DNA of 64,000 nt from Pseudomonas sp. Irchel s3h14. Lineage in GTDB: Bacteria > Pseudomonadota > Gammaproteobacteria > Pseudomonadales > Pseudomonadaceae. The first letter of the stretch is position 1. Each line of letters begins with the position of its first letter. Below are positions 10,880-20,091 of this stretch, piece by piece. The notes under the pieces are model-generated. The model saw nothing but the letters and a program-made list of their open reading frames with translations. It did no database searches and had not been told where the DNA came from. Both the position numbers and the translations under genes were made by a program. The DNA lies in the NCBI RefSeq assembly GCF_900187425.1, contig NZ_FYDJ01000006.1, positions 62,001-126,000 on the forward strand, given 5' to 3'.

Positions 10880-11148
10880 CGAAACCTCCAGTAACAATCC
10901 GAGCTTATATTGGAAATACGATAAATCGATTTCACTTATTAATCAGTAATTGTTTTTATCGACCTCAGCCCCGGTGACAGGTCAGTCAAACAGCGTTGGC
11001 GGCCATGAGCCTGTGCGTGCAACAGCAGGACTCATCTGACCGATATCGCCTCAGGGAAGCTGCGATATCGAAGTGCTCAACAATAAAAAAAACAGGCGTT
11101 ATTTCTCAATTTCTGCCGGCACACTCACACGCTGAGGTCAGAACCACA

Positions 11149-12474
11149 ATGAACAAGCACATCGGCACTATCAAGCGTTGGCGCGTGCAGATCTTCGCGA
11201 TCACATGGCTCGCTTACGCCGCTTTCTACTTCACCCGCAAAGCTTTTTCCGTGGCAAAACTGGGGATCGCCGAAGACCCCACCTTCATGCTCGACAAGAT
11301 GGCCATGGCCAACCTCGACGCCATCTACCTCACGGCTTACGCCATCGGGCAATTCACCTGGGGCATCCTGGCCGACCGCTTTGGCCCAAGGGTCGTAGTG
11401 TTTGGCGGGTTGCTGATTTCAGCAGCGGCAGCCTTGGTGATGGGCAGTTTCGCGACGTTGCCAATCTTCGCCACCTGCATGTTGATTCAAGGGTTTGCCC
11501 AGTCCACCGGCTGGTCCGGGCTGTGCAAGAACCTCGGCAGTTTCTTTCCCTCCGAGCAGCGCGGGCGGGTGCTGGGGTTGTGGAGTTCCTGCTACGCCTT
11601 TGGTGGGTTGGTGGCTTCGCCGTTTGCTGGCTGGTGGGCGTATACGCTGATCGGCACCTGGCATGCGGCGTTCTTTTCCAGTGCGGCGGTGGTTGGGCTG
11701 GTCGCCGTGCTGTTTTTTATTTTTCAGCGCAACAAACCCGAAGACGTTGGCTTGCCGGCGGTGGAGCCGGAGCCGCAACTGACGGCGCAAGAGGCCGACG
11801 CGCAAAGCAAGATCAGCATGCTGGAACCGTTAAAAGAAATTCTGCGCAACCGCACCGTGCTGGTGCTGGGCCTGGCGTACTTTCTGCTGAAACCGGCACG
11901 CTACGCGATTCTGCTTTGGGGGCCGGTAATCGTCTTCGAGCAGATGCCCTCGGTGGGCAAGGTCGGCGCGGCAATCATTCCGACCGCGTTCGAACTGGCC
12001 GGGTTACTCGGGCCGATTCTGCTGGGGCTCGCTTCGGACAAACTGTTCGGCGCCCGACGCATGCCGGCGTGTGTGCTCAGCCTGTTGGCGCTGACCGTGA
12101 CGCTGGCCTTGTTCATGGGCGCCCTGCATACCGGCAGCGTGATGCTGGTGGTGGCGCTGCTGTTCGTCATGGGCCTGACCCTGTACGGACCGGACTCGAT
12201 GATCAGCGGCGCGGCCGCGATCGATTTCGGCACCGCCAAGGCGGGTGCCACGGCGGCCGGTTTCGTCAACGGTTGCGGTTCGGTCGGGGCGATTCTCGGC
12301 GGATTGCTGCCGGGCTACTTCGACTCGGTCACCGTGTTCATCGTCTTCGCTGGCTGCGCGTTGTTTTCGGCCCTGGTACTGATCCCGCACTGGAACAGCC
12401 GCCCGGCTGGCCTGCGTGCCGAAAGCGCCTTCGTGCCTAACCAACCGATCACCGTAAAACCTCAGCGTACTTAA
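11149..12474 (+). CDS. MFS transporter, organophosphate:phosphate antiporter (GlpT/UhpT)-like
   Basis: A 441-residue inner-membrane permease with about 12 transmembrane segments. The N-terminus ITWLAYAAFYFTRKAFSVAK resembles GlpT/UhpT/PgtP proteins, where Y-x-x-R-K in helix 1 helps bind the phosphate group. ATG 11149 (GAGG ten bases upstream) is chosen over the longer open frame. Given phnWX next door, uptake of 2-aminoethylphosphonate or a related phosphonate is the most economical role; this is contextual. A remnant of a next gene begins 10 bases after the stop. Confidence 0.88.
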   Translation: MNKHIGTIKRWRVQIFAITWLAYAAFYFTRKAFSVAKLGIAEDPTFMLDKMAMANLDAIYLTAYAIGQFTWGILADRFGPRVVVFGGLLISAAAALVMGSFATLPIFATCMLIQGFAQSTGWSGLCKNLGSFFPSEQRGRVLGLWSSCYAFGGLVASPFAGWWAYTLIGTWHAAFFSSAAVVGLVAVLFFIFQRNKPEDVGLPAVEPEPQLTAQEADAQSKISMLEPLKEILRNRTVLVLGLAYFLLKPARYAILLWGPVIVFEQMPSVGKVGAAIIPTAFELAGLLGPILLGLASDKLFGARRMPACVLSLLALTVTLALFMGALHTGSVMLVVALLFVMGLTLYGPDSMISGAAAIDFGTAKAGATAAGFVNGCGSVGAILGGLLPGYFDSVTVFIVFAGCALFSALVLIPHWNSRPAGLRAESAFVPNQPITVKPQRT

Positions 12475-12484
12475 GGATTGACCC

Positions 12485-12559
12485 ATGAGACCTTTCTGGC
12501 TGGAACAGGCGCTGGCGGCAGAGTTCCCGGCGGCGGCCGGCAAGGCCGACAAGGGCTGA
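12485..12559 (+). pseudogene. N-terminal stub of an FAD-dependent oxidoreductase (truncated gene)
   Basis: An ATG ten bases after the permease stop opens a 24-codon frame starting MRPFWLEQAL and ending TGA at 12557-12559. From memory, this N-terminus is characteristic of DadA-like FAD oxidoreductases, several of which accompany phosphonate catabolism genes. The dinucleotide-binding motif that should follow is absent, and only three bases separate the stub from the end of the vgrG remnant. It looks like a gene cut by a deletion or rearrangement, but homology rests on about ten residues. Confidence 0.45.
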
Positions 12560-12562
12560 GTG

Positions 12563-13987
12563 TCAGGGTGTGAGGTCCGAGCGATTGACCAGCCAATCGA
12601 GCAGCAAGTGGCTATCGCGGCGTGGCGCGGGAACAGACCGAGTGCGCGGGTGATGGCCCATGCCGACGCACAGCACCGGCCGGTCCGGGTCGCTGTCGAG
12701 AAAACTGATCAGAACATCGCTGCCGGCTTTTGGCAGGCTGGACGGGTCAATCCGACCGTCCGGCGCTGCAAAGGCCACCGGTAACCAGAGACCGGCAGAT
12801 TCAAGCGGATCCGCTTCCGTCGTTGGCCACAGCCCAACCTGTATTCGACCTCGATCATCCAGCACAGCCGGCTGCCCGGCAGGGCCCAGCACCCGGGCGG
12901 GCTGATAGCCCGGGATGCTCGGCCGGGTCTGTTTGAGCGCGGGCCTGAAGACCGTTGACCAGGGAATGGCGGTGAACTGATTGCGGTAATGGCGGACAGT
13001 GGCGGGTGTGTCGGTGGCAAGAATCGAAGGTTGTTGCCCCTGATGTCGGGTTTCGGTGAGCAGCCATTGATCGTTGAAATTCGGCAGTGGATGTTCTGAC
13101 ACTTGCACTATCCGTGCGCTGCGCAGTGCGCTCTGGTTGCTTTGACCGTGGATCTGCAGGTACTGGCAACGCAGACGTTCCAGTTGTCGACGGCTTAGTT
13201 GATCGCGATGGATGTGCTCGGGAGCGGGGCGGACCATCACGGGCAATGGTTTGCTGAAAGCATGGTTGGCCGCGCCGTCGTCGGTTTTTTGCGAACCTCG
13301 GTTCCTGGCCTCCAGTCGCGAGGGAAAGGGCGGCGAGTCATGGCGCTGGAACAACTCACGGATCACCGCTACGTCAATGTCTTCGGGCGCGTCGCCCTGG
13401 AAAGGCGTAAGGACGGGTTCCTGAGGGAAACTCAGGCTGTCATCGGCCAGGACCAGCACATGCCCGTCGCGCTGATGTTCGAAGTGATAGTGAATGCCTT
13501 CTTCTTCACACAGCCGCTGCAGCAATGCCAGATCGCTCTCCTCGTACTGAATGCAAAAAGGCCGGAGGGGATAGTGCCCGTTGGACAATTCGAAGCGATA
13601 GCTCCCCTCGGGCACATCATGTTCCTCCAGGAGTAGGCGCAGGATCATCGGTACGCTGAGGTGATGAAAGACGCGGCGTGAACGCTGCCGGTCGAGCCGT
13701 TAAAGGTAGGGCACCAGCACCAGTTTGTAGCCGATCCGGTGGGGGCCGCGATGCTCGCGACTGGCGCTGTGAAGGACGCCGTGAATACCCTGGCCCTCCA
13801 TCAGGCTGAGGAACACCGGCTGTTGCAGCAATCGGTCGAGGCTCATGGCCGGTGCGAGGCCGATCACCTCGATGTCGAATCGATAGGGCTGGTTGAGGGC
13901 TTCTCGACCACTGAACTGCAACACCTGCAAACTCAAATCGCCGTCGAGGAGTGTCAGGGTGAAGGGACTTTCCTTGTCGTTGTGCAT
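12563..13987 (-). pseudogene. vgrG: VgrG (type VI secretion spike) interrupted by an in-frame stop
   Basis: The frame starts near ATG 13987 (MHNDKESPFTLTLLDGD). It shows the VgrG gp27-like start FSGREALNQPYRFDIEVIG, then stops at TAA 13700-13702 after YKLVLVPYL. The same frame resumes at once with RLDRQRSRRVFHHLSVPMIL and continues through the gp27 and gp5 OB-fold parts (YEESDLALLQRLCEEEGIHY, GRIQVGLWPTTEADP) to a stop at 12563. No frame change is needed, so this is one nonsense codon. At about 473 residues, without a beta-helix spike, the C-terminus is also short. No other T6SS gene is nearby. Confidence 0.85.
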
Positions 13988-14219
13988 CGAACGCGCTTCT
14001 GCCATGGAATACGGGCGCAGAGGGTACGAAACCACAGCCCTTTATGGTCACCGCAAATCGAAGTTTCAGAATCGCCCTACAACTGCTGGTGAAGATGTCG
14101 ATTCATCATGCAGATGAGCAGGGTGGATTTTTTGGTCGATTGCCAACTTTAGGCCGTATAAACTTGCGCCATGCGTCGGCCAATAGATGTCTCGGCGCCA
14201 CAGATCAAGAGAGTGAGTA

Positions 14220-14927
14220 ATGGGCGCACAGTGGAAGGTTAAACACAAAGAAGCGGCATCTAACGCCAAGGGCAAGATCTTCGGCAAACTGGTAAAAGAA
14301 ATCACCATTGCTGCCCGCAACGGTGCCGATACTGCCACCAACGCACATCTGCGTCTGGTGGTCGAGCAGGCCAAGAAAGCCTCGATGCCCAAGGAAACCC
14401 TGGATCGCGCGATCAAGAAAGGCGCGGGCCTGTTGGGCGAAACCGTGCAATACCATCGCGTGACCTATGAAGGCTTCGCACCGCATCAGGTGCCGCTGAT
14501 CGTTGAATGCGTGACCGACAACATCAACCGCACCGTTGCTGAAATCCGTGTTGCGTTCCGCAAGGGCCAATTGGGCGCTTCCGGTTCGGTAGCGTGGGAC
14601 TTCAACCATGTCGGCATGATCGAGGCGTCCCCGGACAGCCCTGACGCCGATCCGGAAATGGCCGCCATCGAAGCCGGCGCCCAGGATTTCGAACCGGGCG
14701 AAGAAGAGGGCACGACCCTGTTCCTCACCGAGCCTGCGGACCTGGACGCCGTGCAGAAAGCCCTGCCGGAGCAAGGTTTCACCGTGTTGTCGGCCAAGTT
14801 GGGTTATCAGCCGAAAAATCCGGTCAGCGGTCTGAGCGATGAGCAGATGGCTGAAGTCGAAGCCTTCCTCGAAGGCCTCGATAACCACGATGACGTGCAG
14901 GACATGTTTGTCGGGTTGGCGGGTTAA
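14220..14927 (+). CDS. YebC/PmpR-TACO1 family protein (YeeN-like)
   Basis: 235 residues, the full family length. The N-terminus [20 protein letters not shown] differs from canonical YebC (MAGHSKWANIKHRK) and is closer to the YeeN branch. Typical segments are [33 protein letters not shown] and [19 protein letters not shown]. Family members act as DNA-binding regulators or as translation factors that relieve ribosome stalling at proline runs; which applies here is unknown. Its TAA overlaps the stop of the convergent kinase gene in a shared TTAA. Confidence 0.92.
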   Translation: MGAQWKVKHKEAASNAKGKIFGKLVKEITIAARNGADTATNAHLRLVVEQAKKASMPKETLDRAIKKGAGLLGETVQYHRVTYEGFAPHQVPLIVECVTDNINRTVAEIRVAFRKGQLGASGSVAWDFNHVGMIEASPDSPDADPEMAAIEAGAQDFEPGEEEGTTLFLTEPADLDAVQKALPEQGFTVLSAKLGYQPKNPVSGLSDEQMAEVEAFLEGLDNHDDVQDMFVGLAG

Positions 14928-16312
14928 ACCACTTCGAGCGTGTGATGACCTGTGGCGAGGTTCCTCGCCACAGGTTTGTTTTGGCTTCCAGTGGTTGAGG
15001 CCAATACCGCCAGCGTCTGGACAAGCTCGCTGAACCCCGGTCGCTCCAGCACCTGCGGCTGACAGCAGTACTGCTGCAATTGCTCCAGCTGCATACGACC
15101 TTCATCGCTCAACCCTGAGTCGATCCGCTCCAACAATTCTCCCAGCAAAACACCAAACGCCCGTACCTCGATCCGTTGCAGCGCACGGCTTTCAAGACTG
15201 TCCGAGGTGGCATGGAAAGACGCGGCACCAAAATCCCCCAGCAGGCAATCACCGTGCTCGTTCCACAAAATGTTGTGGCCGTAGAGGTCGCCGTGGGTGA
15301 TGCCATGCCGGTGCAAATGCTCGGCTGCCGAGGCGATGCCACAGGCGATGCGCAATGCCACACCAGCGCTGAACCGGGTGTCGTTGGCGTAAACGTCGCG
15401 GGTGCATGACGCCAGGCTCGGCAGCCCGGACAAATTGCGATAGCTCGGATCGATCAGTTGCATCACCAGCCCGGCCTGGTCTTCTGGATGTCCGACGATG
15501 CGCCCTTCAACCCGGATCAGGTTGGGGTGACTACCGGCGGTGATGCAGGCGTTCATTTCGTGCAACGGTGAGCCATCGCTGGTCATTTCGCCTTTGTAGA
15601 GTTTGACCGCGACCTGTGTGGCCGGTTGGCTCAGCCGATCCCAATTAGCCCGATGAATCACCCCCGACGCGCCTTCGCCCAGTTGCTGCTCCAGACGCAG
15701 TTCGGACCAGGGAATGCGGGGCGTGGCTTCAAGGGCGGCCGCATCGGCTTCGGTTTCCAGCGGGTTACCGGCGTACGCCAGCCAGGTCAGGCTCGGCAGG
15801 GCCAGCAGCCACTCGGGCAACTCGGTCAACCGGTTGGCGGCGATGCGAATCAGTTCGAGTCGATGGCAATGACGCAAGCTCCCCGGTAAACGTTGCAAGC
15901 GGTTGCCAGCAAGCATGAGTTTTTGCAGATGCGGTCGTTCACCCAGCTCGGCGGGCAGCTCAGTGATGCAGTTATCGGTCAGGATCAGCCAGCGCAGCAA
16001 CGGTGGCAGGGCGGCACCTGGCACGCGTTCGATGCGGTTGGCCTTGAAGCCGACCATCGTCAGTGCGGCGCATTGGCCCAGGCAGTCGGGCAGTTCGGTG
16101 AACAGATTGTCCGAGCAGAACAACACGCGCAAACGGGTCAGGCGGTGCAAGTCATCCGGCAGGCTGCTCAAGGCATTGCCACTGAGGTTGAGGACTTCCA
16201 GCGAGTCTGCCAGGTCGAAGATTTCTCGCGGAAACTCCGTCAGGCCGCCGCTGAGGTCCAGGCGGGTAATGCCCGACAGTTGGCCGGCGCGTAGTTGGGC
16301 AAGGGTATCCAT
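14924..16312 (-). CDS. Leucine-rich-repeat protein kinase
   Basis: 462 residues from ATG 16312. Residues 1-200 hold about seven leucine-rich repeats of the xxLPxxLxxLxxLxxLxLxxN type ([19 protein letters not shown]). Residues 210-445 form a Hanks-type kinase: glycine loop [12 protein letters not shown], lysine in [10 protein letters not shown], catalytic loop [15 protein letters not shown] (HGD in place of HRD, Asp and Asn kept) and DFG in [10 protein letters not shown]. All catalytic residues are present, so activity is expected. No membrane segment is seen. The LRR-plus-kinase layout is unusual for bacteria; substrates are unknown. It is convergent with the yebC-like gene. Confidence 0.92.
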   Translation of the reverse strand: MDTLAQLRAGQLSGITRLDLSGGLTEFPREIFDLADSLEVLNLSGNALSSLPDDLHRLTRLRVLFCSDNLFTELPDCLGQCAALTMVGFKANRIERVPGAALPPLLRWLILTDNCITELPAELGERPHLQKLMLAGNRLQRLPGSLRHCHRLELIRIAANRLTELPEWLLALPSLTWLAYAGNPLETEADAAALEATPRIPWSELRLEQQLGEGASGVIHRANWDRLSQPATQVAVKLYKGEMTSDGSPLHEMNACITAGSHPNLIRVEGRIVGHPEDQAGLVMQLIDPSYRNLSGLPSLASCTRDVYANDTRFSAGVALRIACGIASAAEHLHRHGITHGDLYGHNILWNEHGDCLLGDFGAASFHATSDSLESRALQRIEVRAFGVLLGELLERIDSGLSDEGRMQLEQLQQYCCQPQVLERPGFSELVQTLAVLASTTGSQNKPVARNLATGHHTLEVV

Positions 16313-16398
16313 GAACAGATTCACTTTGATCGGGAGGAGGGCGCGGGGGCCTGGAAACGGGCGACATGATAGCCGGAAAAGTGTGGTGTCTGTCACAC

Positions 16399-16488
16399 CG
16401 CCTTCGCGAGCAAGCCCGCTCCCACATTAGATCGCGTCCGTCCAGACAACTCGGTCAACTGTGGGAGCGAGCTTGCTCGCGAAGGCGG
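16399..16488. repeat. REP doublet (inverted pair)
   Basis: CGCCTTCGCGAGCAAGCCCG followed after 40 bases by the inverse unit GTGGGAGCGAGCTTGCTCGC. It lies between zapE and the LRR kinase gene, both on the minus strand, and could separate their transcripts. Confidence 0.9.
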
Positions 16489-16508
16489 TCTGAGCTGCAC
16501 CACAAAAC

Positions 16509-17636
16509 CTACGGATCCCTGATTTCGACCAACTGCCCCAACCGGCTGCGCGTGCGCGCCAGATCGATGGCATCGCCGTCCAGGCTTTCGCGCAAAGATT
16601 GCTGCCCGAGCAGAATCAGGTGCTTGTCCTGGTCGTACAGGACGTCGACCAGGTTGATGAAGCGCTGTTGGGCGGCGATGGAACAATCGGCGAGGCTGGG
16701 CAGCTCATCGATGAACCAGTGATCGAAACGTCGGCACAACTCCAGGTAATCCATCACCGCAGTCGGTTGGTCGCACAGATCGCCGAAGGTGAACCCGATG
16801 GTTCGCCCTTTGCAGTGTCGGGCTTGAAGGCTCCGTGTTCCGACGGGCAGATGAATGGCCGGCGCGTCGCGTTCGGGCAGGTTCAACGACTGACGCTGCG
16901 CCAGCGTGGCCGGCCAGACGTACTGTCCCTGGGTAAACAGCTGCTGGGCGTGGGTTCTCACCTGACTGCGGTAGTCGTGGGGGCCGCCGACCTCCATGAC
17001 CTGCATGCGTGCGTTGATCAGGTCGATGACCGGTTTGAAACGCGCGTGGTACAGCGGGTTGGGCAGCAGTCCTTCCGGTGGGTAATTGGAAGTGACCAGC
17101 AGCAGGATGCGTCGGCGGAACAATGCCTTGAACAGCCGGGTGATGAGCATCGCATCGCCGATGTCATGGACGTGAAACTCATCGAAACACAGCACCCGGC
17201 AATCGCGCAGCTGTTCGTCGAGGGTGGTTTCCAGTGCATCGGGCTGATCGCGATGACTGAACATCCCTTGATGAATGTGCGCAAAAAACTCATGAAAATG
17301 CAGGCGCTGTTTTTCCGCGATGGGAAGAGCCTGGAAAAATCCGTCGAGCAGCCAGCTCTTGCCGCGCCCCACGGCGCCGTGCAGGTAAAGGCCGGGGAGC
17401 GTTTTTGCCGAGGTGCCCGACAGCGCTGCGGCGTGTTGCGCCATGCAGTCGATGACACGCAGTTGGCTATGGCTGAGGGTGTAACCCTGGGTGTGGGCCT
17501 TGCGGTGGAAGTAGTCGTGGATGACTCGGCCGGTCGCGCTGTTACCGGCGGATGCAGCCGATGACTTGCCGAACAAGCGGCGTAGCGTGGGCCAGCGTGG
17601 TGTGAGTCGCGAACGGTTGGGCGGTCGAACGGCCAC
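16509..17636 (-). CDS. zapE: AFG1-like ATPase, cell division protein ZapE
   Basis: A 375-residue P-loop ATPase. Walker A is in YLHGAVGRGKSWLLD, Walker B in VLCFDEFHVHDIGDAM and sensor 1 in ILLLVTSNYPPEGL. In E. coli, ZapE associates with the division ring and affects Z-ring stability under stress. The start is GTG at 17636 with GGGGTGA eight bases upstream. The N-terminal 30 residues are basic and low-complexity. It stands alone between repeats. Pseudomonads often carry more than one AFG1-like protein, so this could be the secondary paralogue. Confidence 0.9.
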   Translation of the reverse strand: MAVRPPNRSRLTPRWPTLRRLFGKSSAASAGNSATGRVIHDYFHRKAHTQGYTLSHSQLRVIDCMAQHAAALSGTSAKTLPGLYLHGAVGRGKSWLLDGFFQALPIAEKQRLHFHEFFAHIHQGMFSHRDQPDALETTLDEQLRDCRVLCFDEFHVHDIGDAMLITRLFKALFRRRILLLVTSNYPPEGLLPNPLYHARFKPVIDLINARMQVMEVGGPHDYRSQVRTHAQQLFTQGQYVWPATLAQRQSLNLPERDAPAIHLPVGTRSLQARHCKGRTIGFTFGDLCDQPTAVMDYLELCRRFDHWFIDELPSLADCSIAAQQRFINLVDVLYDQDKHLILLGQQSLRESLDGDAIDLARTRSRLGQLVEIRDP

Positions 17637-17729
17637 TGTGATTTCACCCCGTAATCGTCAGGCAGCTCCCCGAGCTGCCGCGCCGTAGTGTAACCAAAGG
17701 GGGAATTTCCATTCCAGTTGTGTCGACCT

Positions 17730-17888
17730 GTAGCAGCTGCCGAGCCTGCGAGGCTGCGTTCGGCTGCGCAGCAGTCGTAAAACCAAACACCGCGGTCATT
17801 CAGGTAAACCGCTGGGAATGGATTGGCGACTGCTCCGTCCGAACGCGGCCCGAACCGAACGCAGCCTCGCAGGCTCGGCAGCTGCTAC
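17730..17888. repeat. Long palindromic repeat, GTAGCAGCTG family, copy 2
   Basis: The arms GTAGCAGCTGCCGAGCCTGC and their inverse close a 159-base element. The middle is diverged and duplicated relative to copy 1 at 7637-7784. It lies between zapE and the end of the dehydrogenase/ABC operon. Confidence 0.85.
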
Positions 17889-17910
17889 ATAGATAGCGCT
17901 ATGCCGGAAG

Positions 17911-18957
17911 TTACCGCTCGATACTGCGATTCCACCGCGCATTCCATGCCGGGCGCTGTTCGTTGACCTGATCCCAATCGATCGCAATGGCCGTGGTCAG
18001 GTACTGCTTCATCGCCTCCACCTGGCCGCGAGTTTTGTCGGTGGTCGGGGTATTGGGGTTGGACGGGATCTGGTCGCCGTCTTCAAGCGCGGCGGCCTGC
18101 GCTTCCGGCGTCAGCAAGAAGGCTGCGAGTTTCTGCGCCAGTTCCGGCTGAGTGTTGTTGGCGATGGCACACTCGGCCACGTTGAGCACCACGGCGCCTT
18201 CCTTCGGTTGCGCATACTCAACCGGCATGCCCTTGAGTTTCAGGGCGGTGACCTGGGTCGGCGTCAGCGGGAACAGCGCGGCTTCGTCGGTCTGAAGCAT
18301 TTCGGAAATCTTCGCCGAGCTCGGGATGTACTCCAGCACGTTGCGCCCAACGGTGTTTGGCCACGCCTTGAAACCCGGCTCGACGTCGGTTTCGCTGCCG
18401 CCCTGAATCCGGTTGAACATCAGGAAACCGTGCAGACCAAAGGTCGAGGAGGCCATCGACTGGAACACCAGTTTGTCCTTGAAACGCGGGTCGGCCATGT
18501 CCATCCACGAGGTCGGCGCGGTCCAGCCTTTCTCCTTGAACAGACGCGTGTTGTACGCCAGCCCGGTCACGCCGAGGCTGACCGCCACGGCTTGATCCTT
18601 GATGCGGCCCTTGGGCGGAATCTGCGCCAGCGGTGCGCTGTCTTCGAGTTTGTCGCACAGCCCCATGGCGATGGCGCGGTACATGATGCCGTCGTCGAGG
18701 AACATCACGTGCATCTGCGGGTTGCCTTTGCTGGCCTGGACCTTGGCCAGAATATCGGCGGAGGTGCCGGGCACAATCACCACTTTGACGTTATTGGCCT
18801 TCTCGAAAACCGGCAGCACCTTGTCGGCGTAGAGCCGCTCCATGGTCCCGCCGTTCATGCCCAGGTAAAGCGTCGGTTCGGCCTGGGCCTGGCTGACCGT
18901 GAGCAGGGCGCTCATGCAGGAGATACCGAGCAGTGCAGTGCGTTTGACGTTATTCAT
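17911..18957 (-). CDS. ABC transporter periplasmic substrate-binding protein (PotD-like)
   Basis: 348 residues with a clear signal peptide (RTALLGISCMSALLTVSQAQA, cleaved after AQA). The family 1/8 binding-protein fold follows (LYLGMNGGTMERLYADKVLP, KVVIVPGTSADILAKVQASK). It captures the substrate for the two permeases and the ATPase of the same operon; this is the last gene, 18 bases after the FAD oxidase subunit. The PotD/SpuD group binds polyamines and related cations, but the co-encoded dehydrogenase suggests an amino-acid or opine-like ligand here. Confidence 0.9.
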   Translation of the reverse strand: MNNVKRTALLGISCMSALLTVSQAQAEPTLYLGMNGGTMERLYADKVLPVFEKANNVKVVIVPGTSADILAKVQASKGNPQMHVMFLDDGIMYRAIAMGLCDKLEDSAPLAQIPPKGRIKDQAVAVSLGVTGLAYNTRLFKEKGWTAPTSWMDMADPRFKDKLVFQSMASSTFGLHGFLMFNRIQGGSETDVEPGFKAWPNTVGRNVLEYIPSSAKISEMLQTDEAALFPLTPTQVTALKLKGMPVEYAQPKEGAVVLNVAECAIANNTQPELAQKLAAFLLTPEAQAAALEDGDQIPSNPNTPTTDKTRGQVEAMKQYLTTAIAIDWDQVNEQRPAWNARWNRSIER

Positions 18958-18975
18958 TGGCGCGACCTTCCTCTA

Positions 18976-20091
18976 TCAAACAACGGAGATGGAGTGAAAC
19001 CGGGTGATGGAAAACGCATCCAGTGGCGTCTTTGAGGCGCCGCTGCAGATGATTTCAGTGAGCGCCTGGCCCACCGCGGGACCGATCTGAAAGCCCGCAC
19101 CGGCAAAGCCGAACGCGTGCAACAGACCGGGTTGAGTGCCACTGTGGCCGATCACCGGTTGGCGATCGGGCAGGTAACCTTCGGTGCCGCTCCAGGTGCG
19201 AATCGCCTGGGCGCCTTCAAGAAACGGATACAGCTCGACGGCCTGACGCAGGATCTCGATCACCGCATGTTGACCGGGCCGGGCGCGAGCGTCGTCGAGG
19301 GCAAAACCCTGACCGCCACCCAACACGCAATTGCCGCGCGCGACCTGACGGGCATAGATACCGCCGCCCTCGACCCCGGTGCTGGCATTCATCACCAGCG
19401 GCAAGGGCTCGGTGACCAGCATCGCCGGGTGCCCGGCGTGCATCGGCACCGCCTCACCGAACTGTTCTGCCAGGGTGCCGGCCCAGGCTCCGGCGCAATT
19501 CAGCAGCCAGGGCGCCTGCAGCTCCAGACCGGTTTGCGTGCTGATGCGAAAGCGTTGGCCGTCGTGTTCCACCGCTGTCACCGGGCATTGCTCGTGGACT
19601 TGCGCGCCATGCCGCCGCGCCGCCCGGGCAAACGCCGGGGAGACCAGTCGCGGGTTGGCGTGACCGTCATCGGGGCAAAACGAGGCACCGACCGCGACCT
19701 CGCCGACCCACGGAAAACGTGCGCGTAATTCACTGCGCTCGAGTACCTGCAAATCGAGGCCAAAGCCTCGACTGCTGGCGGCATAGTCCTGCAAGGCGTG
19801 CAGATCGTTGAGGCTGCGGGCCAGTTTCAGGTGGCCGCTGCGCTGATACTCACCGTCGATGCCAATCAGCTGCGGCAGTTGCCCCCAGATGTCGTGGGCC
19901 CGTTGCGATAGCGGCAGTTGCGAGAGTGGTCGCCCCTGGCGCCGCACGCCGCCGTAGTTCACGCCGCTGGAATGCGAGCCACAGAAGTCCCGCTCCAGCA
20001 GCGCCACGCGACGCCCAGCCTTACTCAGAAACAGCGCGGCGGAGGCACCGACAATACCGCCGCCAATGATGACCGCATCGACTTCGATCAT
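18976..20091 (-). CDS. FAD-dependent oxidase subunit (HcnC/OoxB/DadA-like)
   Basis: 371 residues from ATG 20091. The N-terminal FAD motif is AVIIGGGIVGASAALFLSKAG, and the C-terminal flavin-binding segment is LLHAFGFAGAGFQIGPAVGQ, as in glycine/sarcosine/D-amino-acid oxidases. It is expected to oxidise an amine substrate as the catalytic subunit of a complex with the products of the two Fe-S/FAD genes upstream. Its start overlaps the stop of the preceding subunit gene (ATGA), indicating translational coupling. The substrate is not deducible from sequence. Confidence 0.9.
   Translation of the reverse strand: MIEVDAVIIGGGIVGASAALFLSKAGRRVALLERDFCGSHSSGVNYGGVRRQGRPLSQLPLSQRAHDIWGQLPQLIGIDGEYQRSGHLKLARSLNDLHALQDYAASSRGFGLDLQVLERSELRARFPWVGEVAVGASFCPDDGHANPRLVSPAFARAARRHGAQVHEQCPVTAVEHDGQRFRISTQTGLELQAPWLLNCAGAWAGTLAEQFGEAVPMHAGHPAMLVTEPLPLVMNASTGVEGGGIYARQVARGNCVLGGGQGFALDDARARPGQHAVIEILRQAVELYPFLEGAQAIRTWSGTEGYLPDRQPVIGHSGTQPGLLHAFGFAGAGFQIGPAVGQALTEIICSGASKTPLDAFSITRFHSISVV

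Noticed and set aside
12563..14035. Part of a type VI secretion cluster
   Set aside because: Only a disrupted vgrG is present, with no tss, hcp, clpV, effector or PAAR gene within the window.
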